DNA from: Mesoaciditogaceae bacterium | Lineage (GTDB): Bacteria; Thermotogota; Thermotogae; Mesoaciditogales; Mesoaciditogaceae | Assembly: GCA_015486145.1 (NCBI GenBank) | Contig: WFSH01000034.1 | Span: forward strand, 1-11,402 | Reading direction: 5' to 3' | Length of the DNA: 11,402 nt | In this document: in pieces, positions 7,390-11,402 of the stretch | Position numbering within the stretch: position 1 is the stretch's first letter | Layout: every line of letters begins with the position of its first letter | Notes under the pieces: model-generated | What the model was told of the DNA's origin: nothing | What the model saw: the letters and a program-made list of their open reading frames with translations, nothing else | Databases searched by the model: none | Program-made: the position numbers and the translations under genes

Positions 7390-8087
7390 AATTCAGAACT
7401 ATGATCGTTGATGATGAAAAGTACTCAAGAGAAAACATCAAAGATCTTCTCAGCTCGTACGATCAGTTTGAAATTGTTGGAGAATCGAGTTCTGCCGAAG
7501 ATGCCATTAAAAAAGTGAGAAAGTTAAAACCTCATCTTCTGTTTTTAGACATACAGCTTTCCGGCATCAGCGGTTTGGAGTTTGCCAAAATGATCAAGAA
7601 CTTTCCAAATATGTTGATCGTGTTTGTAAGTGCATATGACGAGTACGCAATTGACGCGTTTTCTGTGAACGCGGTGGACTACATAACTAAACCAATATCT
7701 CCTTGCCGTTTTGAAGAAACAGTGCAGAAATTGGAAAAATACAAGAAAACACTTTTTCCGAAATTAACCAAGATTCCCGTTAAAAACAAAGATGGATTTG
7801 AATTTATCAAGGTAAAGGACATTTGTTACATAGAGGCAGCGGGTAAAAATTTAGTTTTGCACACGGAGAAAGCCAAATGGGTTTTGCATCGCACAACACT
7901 TATAAATCTTCAAAAAAGCCTTCCGGAAAAATTCATAAGAACCCATAAAGCTTACATTGTAAACAGCGAGAAAGTTTGCAAGATGAAAAAGGAATTTGGT
8001 GCTTGGGAAATTATCACCATTTGTGGAAAACCAATCCCGGTGAGTAGAAATTTTCTTAACTCTGTCAAGGAAAAGTTGTACCTCTGA
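7386..8087 (+). CDS. LytTR-family response regulator (LytR/BtsR type)
   Basis: This is the cognate regulator of the preceding kinase and has 233 residues, typical of the family. The receiver domain (about 1-120) has acidic residues Asp9 and Asp10, phosphoacceptor Asp55 in LLFLDIQLSG, Ser82 and Lys102 in the TKPIS motif. The LytTR DNA-binding domain occupies about 130-233, with the markers IEAAGKNLVLH, FIRTHKAYIVN and PVSRNF. The start is TTG at 7386, supported by AAGGTGG (7372-7378) 7 bases upstream and a 4-base TTGA overlap with the kinase stop. Starting at the ATG at 7401 would remove the first beta strand, so I rejected it. LytTR proteins bind paired direct repeats about two helical turns apart, and a candidate lies before the next gene. 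The stop is followed by 114 bases and then the CstA-family gene, its probable target. Confidence 0.93.
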   Translation: MKFRTMIVDDEKYSRENIKDLLSSYDQFEIVGESSSAEDAIKKVRKLKPHLLFLDIQLSGISGLEFAKMIKNFPNMLIVFVSAYDEYAIDAFSVNAVDYITKPISPCRFEETVQKLEKYKKTLFPKLTKIPVKNKDGFEFIKVKDICYIEAAGKNLVLHTEKAKWVLHRTTLINLQKSLPEKFIRTHKAYIVNSEKVCKMKKEFGAWEIITICGKPIPVSRNFLNSVKEKLYL

Positions 8088-8120
8088 TACTCCTTTCTCG
8101 CATTTTATTCCTGAAAAGTT

Positions 8121-8149
8121 ACCTTTCATCCCACAAATTGAAAAACTCA
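8121..8149 (+). promoter_or_regulatory. Candidate LytTR operator: two direct repeats 21 bp apart
   Basis: ACCTTTCA (8121-8128) and AAAACTCA (8142-8149) are separated by 13 bp, so they recur every 21 bp, about two helical turns. Both continue into TC, giving a shared TCATC. Each agrees at six of eight positions with the motif I recall for E. coli BtsR, ACC(G/A)CT(C/T)A, whose two copies are also 13 bp apart. The site lies between the regulator gene and the transporter. It was found by eye, and short motifs occur by chance. Confidence 0.35.
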
Positions 8150-8168
8150 TCAAAGTTGGGATTATCAT
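8138..8168 (+). promoter_or_regulatory. Candidate promoter for the CstA-family gene
   Basis: TTGAAA at 8138-8143 can serve as -35. Possible -10 boxes are ATTATC at 8161-8166 (17-base spacer) and TATCAT at 8163-8168 (19-base spacer). Neither is strong, which fits a promoter needing an activator. A 6-bp inverted repeat, ATCCCA (8128-8133) and TGGGAT (8157-8162), brackets the -35 and could be an operator or a weak terminator stem. Confidence 0.3.
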
Positions 8169-8188
8169 TATTAACAACCTAAATCGTT

Positions 8189-8195
8189 AGGAGGG
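8189..8195 (+). promoter_or_regulatory. Shine-Dalgarno site that favours the GTG start of the CstA-family gene
   Basis: AGGAGGG directly abuts the ATG at 8196, leaving no spacer, but lies 6 bases before the in-frame GTG at 8202. Spacing therefore favours the GTG, shortening the protein by two residues. Confidence 0.65.
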
Positions 8196-8201
8196 ATGAA
8201 A

Positions 8202-9938
8202 GTGGGCTTTTTGGTCTTTTTGTTGGCAGTTATTTGGTTCTTTGTGATGTACAAGCTGTACGGTGGCTACATGGCTAAGAAGATCTTCAAGTTGGATAAC
8301 AAAAGAGTCACGCCAGCTCACGAACTCAAAGATGGGGTCGATTACGTTCCCACAAACAAATGGGTAGTTTGGGGCCATCATTACACTTCCATTGCGGGAT
8401 TGGGACCCATTGTTGGTCCTTCCATAGGAGTCATATGGGGGTGGATCCCAGCACTGTTGTGGGTTACTCTTGGGACGATCTTTGCGGGTGCCGTTCACGA
8501 TTTTTCGGCTCTTGTGATCTCCATGAGAAACAAAGGAAAATCCCTTGGTGAGGTGACGGCAAAGATAGTGGGACCAAGGGCGAGATATTTGTTTTTCATC
8601 GTGATATTTCTCGAGTTGTGGATCGTTATAGCGATCTTTGCTTTGATAATGGGAATACTGTTCAACATGTATCCCTCTTCTGTTTTCCCAGTATGGATGG
8701 AAATCCCAATTGCCGTGTTGCTTTCACACATGGTATTTAAGCGTGGCAAGAGCCTTGATTTGTGGTCATGGATAGCTTTGGTGGCAATGTACGCAACTAT
8801 TTTCATAGGAGTGTTCCTGCCCATAAAACTTCCTGGGAATGCCGTTGTCATGTGGCTTATGATAATGCTTGTGTATTGTTACATCGCCTCTGTGTTACCC
8901 GTTGAGACCTTGTTGCAACCTCGTGACTACATAAATGCTCACGAACTTGTCGTTGCCATAGGATTGATAGCAGCTGGAGCGGTGGGCGCTCTCATCGCAT
9001 CTCCACAGCATCTCTCGATAGTGGCGCCCTCGTTTAACCTTCATGCAAAAGGTGCACCGTCATTTTGGCCGTTCATATTTGTCACGATATCGTGCGGGGC
9101 TATTTCCGGGTTTCACGCTTTGGTGGCTTCTGGCACCTCTTCCAAACAGGTGGACAAAGAAAGCGATGCGAAATTGATAGGTTACGGCGGCATGGTTTCA
9201 GAAGGTATATTGGCCGCTCTTGTTATTCTCGCCGTATCTGCGGGAATTGGAACGGATGCGTCCACAAAAACGGCCGGAATTGCCCTTTGGAATCAACATT
9301 ACGCGAGTTGGGCCACGGCTTCTGGACTTGGCGCGAAAATAGGTGCATTCATAAACGGTTCTGCCAAAATGCTCACCTATCTTTTTGGAGCGAGTCCTTA
9401 CATGAAAGGTTTTGTGATGACCGTTATGGGAGTTTTCATAGTGAGTTTTGCCGGAACGACGCTTGACACCGCCACACGCGCACAAAGATACGTTGTTCAG
9501 GAGTTTGGGAAAGATATCCATGCCAAATGGATGACAAAGAAACATCCCGCCACTTTGATAGCGGTGGTAAGTGCGTTTGCCCTTGCAATGGCTGCCCCAA
9601 ACGGAAAAGGTGCCTTGATCCTTTGGCCACTCTTTGGTACGGTTAATCAGTTACTTGCCGGGCTCGCATTGCTCGTGGCAACCGTGTATTTGATAAAGAA
9701 GAAAACACACTACCTCGTTACCGCCATACCAATGGCTTTTATGATATTGATGACGGGATGGGCCATGGTCATGAACATCGATCATTTTGGGAAAACTCAC
9801 AATTGGTTGCTACTCATAATAGGAGTGATCGTTTTTGTGACGATGTTGTGGCTCATAGTTGAGGCCGCACTTGCGATCATTAAAGCCCATTCTAAGGGTA
9901 AAGGATCGAAAACCAAAGAGGTAGAAGAGTTTGACTGA
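8202..9938 (+). CDS. cstA: CstA/BtsT-family transporter, predicted pyruvate uptake
   Basis: This is a polytopic inner-membrane protein of the CstA family (known as carbon starvation protein A). E. coli members include CstA and BtsT, and BtsT is a pyruvate/H+ symporter. The 578 residues are almost entirely hydrophobic helices joined by short charged loops. Family hallmarks include the WGHHYTSIAGLGPIVGP segment (His59, His60), AGAVHDF at 95-101, QPRDYIN at 239-245 and TLDTATR at 420-426. It is shorter than the roughly 700-residue E. coli proteins, as are many CstA homologues. The start is discussed at 8189-8195. The immediately upstream LytS/LytTR genes parallel BtsS/BtsR control of btsT, so I infer transport of pyruvate or a related small acid. 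Peptide transport, an older proposal for CstA, is the alternative. A hairpin at 9967-9993 ends the unit. Confidence 0.92.
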   Translation: MGFLVFLLAVIWFFVMYKLYGGYMAKKIFKLDNKRVTPAHELKDGVDYVPTNKWVVWGHHYTSIAGLGPIVGPSIGVIWGWIPALLWVTLGTIFAGAVHDFSALVISMRNKGKSLGEVTAKIVGPRARYLFFIVIFLELWIVIAIFALIMGILFNMYPSSVFPVWMEIPIAVLLSHMVFKRGKSLDLWSWIALVAMYATIFIGVFLPIKLPGNAVVMWLMIMLVYCYIASVLPVETLLQPRDYINAHELVVAIGLIAAGAVGALIASPQHLSIVAPSFNLHAKGAPSFWPFIFVTISCGAISGFHALVASGTSSKQVDKESDAKLIGYGGMVSEGILAALVILAVSAGIGTDASTKTAGIALWNQHYASWATASGLGAKIGAFINGSAKMLTYLFGASPYMKGFVMTVMGVFIVSFAGTTLDTATRAQRYVVQEFGKDIHAKWMTKKHPATLIAVVSAFALAMAAPNGKGALILWPLFGTVNQLLAGLALLVATVYLIKKKTHYLVTAIPMAFMILMTGWAMVMNIDHFGKTHNWLLLIIGVIVFVTMLWLIVEAALAIIKAHSKGKGSKTKEVEEFD

Positions 9939-9966
9939 AGAGAAGATGTGGATTCTATAAAATAAG

Positions 9967-9993
9967 CAGCCCGGCTTGTGTCGGGCTGTTTTT
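9967..9993. terminator. Hairpin terminator between convergent genes
   Basis: CAGCCCG (9967-9973) pairs perfectly with CGGGCTG (9982-9988) around an 8-base loop, followed by TTTTT on the plus strand, so it ends the CstA-family transcript. On the minus strand the same stem is followed by CTTATTTT, so it can also serve the convergent small gene, whose stop codon overlaps its edge. Confidence 0.88.
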
Positions 9994-10241
9994 CACTGCT
10001 CTTTGTTAGCGAGCAGGCCGAGTCTTTCATTTATGTACTTCAAATCTTCTTCAAGAAAATGTTTTTGATACTCGAGGTAAGCTTTTTCATCTTCCACCGA
10101 TGGGTACGGTGCGCCGTACCATCCGGCATAGCAGCCCCAGCCATATCCTCTACCAAAACCGCGACCATATCCTCTTCCAAATCCCCAGGCTCCTCGTCCG
10201 TAACCTGCCCACCAGGGACCTAATCCATCACCCCAAGGCAT
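9993..10241 (-). CDS. Small Gly/Arg/Tyr/Trp-rich protein with C-terminal coiled coil (DUF5320-like)
   Basis: The 82-residue product opens with MPWGDGLGP, which resembles the MPxGDxTGP start I associate with DUF5320-type proteins. Residues about 13-36 form a low-complexity tract of GRG, GYG and GFG units with aromatic residues, followed by a single Cys37 and a Pro-containing turn. Residues about 51-78 are charged and helical, suiting a short coiled coil. The start is the ATG at 10241, which has AGGAGG 8 bases upstream; the upstream in-frame GTG at 10250 overlaps that site. It has its own promoter and faces the CstA-family gene across a shared terminator. Proteins of this type often lie near iron-sulfur or metal-cluster genes, but none is visible here. 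No function is assigned; the family name is by resemblance. Confidence 0.8.
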   Translation of the reverse strand: MPWGDGLGPWWAGYGRGAWGFGRGYGRGFGRGYGWGCYAGWYGAPYPSVEDEKAYLEYQKHFLEEDLKYINERLGLLANKEQ

Positions 10242-10254
10242 TACCAACACCTCC

Positions 10255-10277
10255 TATATATGCTTTACGCATATATA
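10255..10277 (-). promoter_or_regulatory. Perfect 9-bp inverted repeat between promoter and start of the small gene
   Basis: The arms TATATATGC (10255-10263) and GCATATATA (10269-10277) flank a 5-base loop. The repeat overlaps the -10 box by three bases at one end and the last base of the SD site at the other. As DNA it is a well-placed repressor operator; as RNA a hairpin could form right beside the SD site. Confidence 0.55.
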
Positions 10278-10303
10278 TTAACACTTAAAAATCCGTTTGT
10301 CAA
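10275..10303 (-). promoter_or_regulatory. Near-consensus sigma70 promoter for the small Gly/Arg-rich gene
   Basis: On the minus strand TTGACA (10303-10298) is followed by a 17-base spacer and TAATAT (10280-10275). The -35 is perfect, the -10 differs from consensus by one or two bases, and the spacing is optimal. It is the best promoter in the window. Transcription would start near 10268, about 27 bases before the ATG. Confidence 0.8.
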
Positions 10304-10336
10304 CCCTGAGGTGATATCGCTGTTAAAACGAAGTTT

Positions 10337-11269
10337 TCACGTTTTTTCCTCACGAGAATAAGGGATCCCAAGCGCAGACGGCGCGCCAAATCTCTTTTTG
10401 ATCTTTTCCCCCGAAGTAAACAGCATGACCACGATCGTAAATAGATAAGGAAACATCTTCATTATGTTGGCGGGTATCGGAATTTGAGCCACTTGCAATC
10501 CGAACTGAAGAATGCTTATTCCTCCAAAAAGGTATGCTCCAGCCATGGCAAGCAGAGGATCCCAAATTGCGAATATTACCAAAACGATCGCGATCCATCC
10601 ACGACCAGCGCTCATGTTTTGTACCCACATGGGTGTGTAAGCGAGTGAAAGGTAAGCCCCTCCAAGGCCGGCAAAAGCTCCACCAATTATCGTGTAAATA
10701 TACCGTGTGAGGTTCACATTTATTCCCCTGGCATCGGCAGCTGACGGGGCCTCACCAACAGCTCTCAAATTCATGCCGGCTTTTGTCTTGTACAAGAACC
10801 ACCAAACGGCGGGAACCAATATGTAGCCTACATACACGAGAGGATCTCTGTCAAACAGTATTTCACCAACTATTGGTATGTTCGCAAGAAATGGAATTTT
10901 AAAACTTGTAAAATGAAGAGCTTGTATACCCACGTATCTTTGGCCCCAAAAACCACTGAGACCAGAACCTAAAAAGACGAGTGCAAGACCACTGACCACT
11001 TGGTTTGCACGTAACGTGACGGACATGAGTGCATGTAGTGAAGCTAAAGCTGCCGCTGCTGCCATTGCCATCCCCACAGCCAACAACAAGTTCCCGGTTG
11101 AGTAAGATACGGCAAAGCCCGTAAATGCACCTATTAGCATCATGCCTTCAACACCGAGGTTGAGAACACCGGATCTCTCAGCTAATAATTCTCCAATGGT
11201 TGCAAAGAGCAAAGGCGTTCCGGCCCTTATGGCACCGGAAAAGGTGGTAACTATCATGTTTTGATTCAT
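10337..11269 (-). CDS. ABC transporter permease, nucleoside/simple-sugar type (NupQ/YufQ-like)
   Basis: This is the second of a pair of inner-membrane permeases in a BmpA-linked nucleoside or simple-sugar importer (BPD_transp_2 family). The 310 residues are mostly hydrophobic helices. Family signatures are GELLAERSGVLNLGVEGMM near residues 26-44 and the cytoplasmic loop GEAPSAADARGINV at about 170-185 that contacts the ATPase. The C-terminus is charged (EKIKKRFG). I chose the ATG at 11269 because its ATGA overlaps the stop of the upstream permease, the usual sign of translational coupling; the in-frame GTG at 11281 lies inside that gene. The substrate cannot be settled without the ATPase and binding protein, which should lie beyond the right edge. 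Downstream, about 95 bases precede the small Gly/Arg-rich gene, which has its own promoter. Confidence 0.93.
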   Translation of the reverse strand: MNQNMIVTTFSGAIRAGTPLLFATIGELLAERSGVLNLGVEGMMLIGAFTGFAVSYSTGNLLLAVGMAMAAAAALASLHALMSVTLRANQVVSGLALVFLGSGLSGFWGQRYVGIQALHFTSFKIPFLANIPIVGEILFDRDPLVYVGYILVPAVWWFLYKTKAGMNLRAVGEAPSAADARGINVNLTRYIYTIIGGAFAGLGGAYLSLAYTPMWVQNMSAGRGWIAIVLVIFAIWDPLLAMAGAYLFGGISILQFGLQVAQIPIPANIMKMFPYLFTIVVMLFTSGEKIKKRFGAPSALGIPYSREEKT

Positions 11270-11402
11270 GCTTTCACCCACTTTATTTTGTATCGAAGTA
11301 ACGCTTCACCGGTTATAAGTGAGAAAAGTATCAGGCCTTGAAACACGTTAACGAGTGAAAAAGGTATTTGCAAAAAAAGTTGAACCTGTTGTGTGCCAAC
11401 GA
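11266..11402 (-). CDS. ABC transporter permease, C-terminal fragment (NupP-like; truncated by window edge)
   Basis: Reading the minus strand from 11400 gives 44 residues to the TGA at 11268-11266: VGTQQVQLFLQIPFSLVNVF, then QGLILFSLITGEALLRYKIK and WVKA. The IP...LV.V.QGLILF pattern followed by a basic tail resembles the last transmembrane helix of the partner permease that precedes NupQ/YufQ-type genes. Its stop overlaps the next start as ATGA. Only the end of the gene is here, so the family call rests on this short stretch and on the neighbouring gene. Confidence 0.75.
   Translation of the reverse strand, partial: VGTQQVQLFLQIPFSLVNVFQGLILFSLITGEALLRYKIKWVKA

Noticed and set aside
8111..8160. 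AAAGTT repeats at 8115-8120 and 8152-8157 as a LytTR operator
   Set aside because: They are 37 bp apart, which does not match the roughly 21-22 bp phasing expected of LytTR sites; the TCATC pair fits better.
9065..9466. A 133-codon plus-strand frame inside the CstA-family gene
   Set aside because: It is in another frame within a highly conserved transporter, and its translation is rich in Cys, Arg and His as expected for an out-of-frame reading of membrane-protein codons.
10317..10345. A terminator for the permease operon formed by AAAAC and GTTTT around 10324-10336 on the minus strand
   Set aside because: The stem is only five base pairs, AT-rich with a three-base loop, and has no T run after it.

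Overview
The window looks like a piece of a Thermotogota (Thermotogales-like) chromosome. The strongest reason is a single open frame at 3373-5328 that encodes phosphoglycerate kinase fused to triosephosphate isomerase, placed directly after gap. This is the arrangement of the Thermotoga maritima gap operon. Purine-rich Shine-Dalgarno (SD) sites, frequent TTG/GTG starts and tightly packed genes fit the same group. The species cannot be named from the sequence alone.

Layout: (1) 1-505, the 3' end of a sensor histidine kinase. (2) 551-5328, a plus-strand housekeeping run: dnaX, a YbaB/EbfC-family gene whose TTG start lies inside the end of dnaX, gap, and the pgk-tpi fusion, closed by a hairpin at 5328-5355. 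(3) 5365-8087, a second plus-strand unit: a promoter candidate, an unrecognised 94-residue protein, a LytS-type membrane histidine kinase and a LytTR response regulator with a TTG start overlapping the kinase stop. (4) 8088-9938, a 114-bp regulatory gap and then a CstA-family transporter, closed by a hairpin at 9967-9993 that can serve both strands. (5) 9993-11402 on the minus strand: a small Gly/Arg/Tyr/Trp-rich protein with its own near-consensus promoter, and upstream of it two overlapping ABC permease genes of the nucleoside/simple-sugar type, the first only as a 44-residue C-terminal fragment.

How the genes fit together: gap and pgk-tpi supply three consecutive reactions of the glycolytic triose pathway. 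A run of ten A at the PGK/TIM junction (4558-4567) is exactly where slippage in either direction would end translation within about seven codons and release PGK alone. T. maritima is reported to make both PGK and PGK-TIM, but from overlapping frames, so the logic here would be reversed. The LytS/LytTR pair followed by a CstA-family transporter resembles E. coli BtsS/BtsR and its target BtsT, a pyruvate transporter. The kinase keeps three of the four residues reported for pyruvate binding in BtsS at identical spacing, and a 21-bp-phased direct repeat lies upstream of the transporter. A pyruvate-sensing and uptake module is therefore a reasonable hypothesis.

No rRNA, tRNA, CRISPR array or insertion sequence was seen, and no gene-free stretch exceeds about 115 bases.
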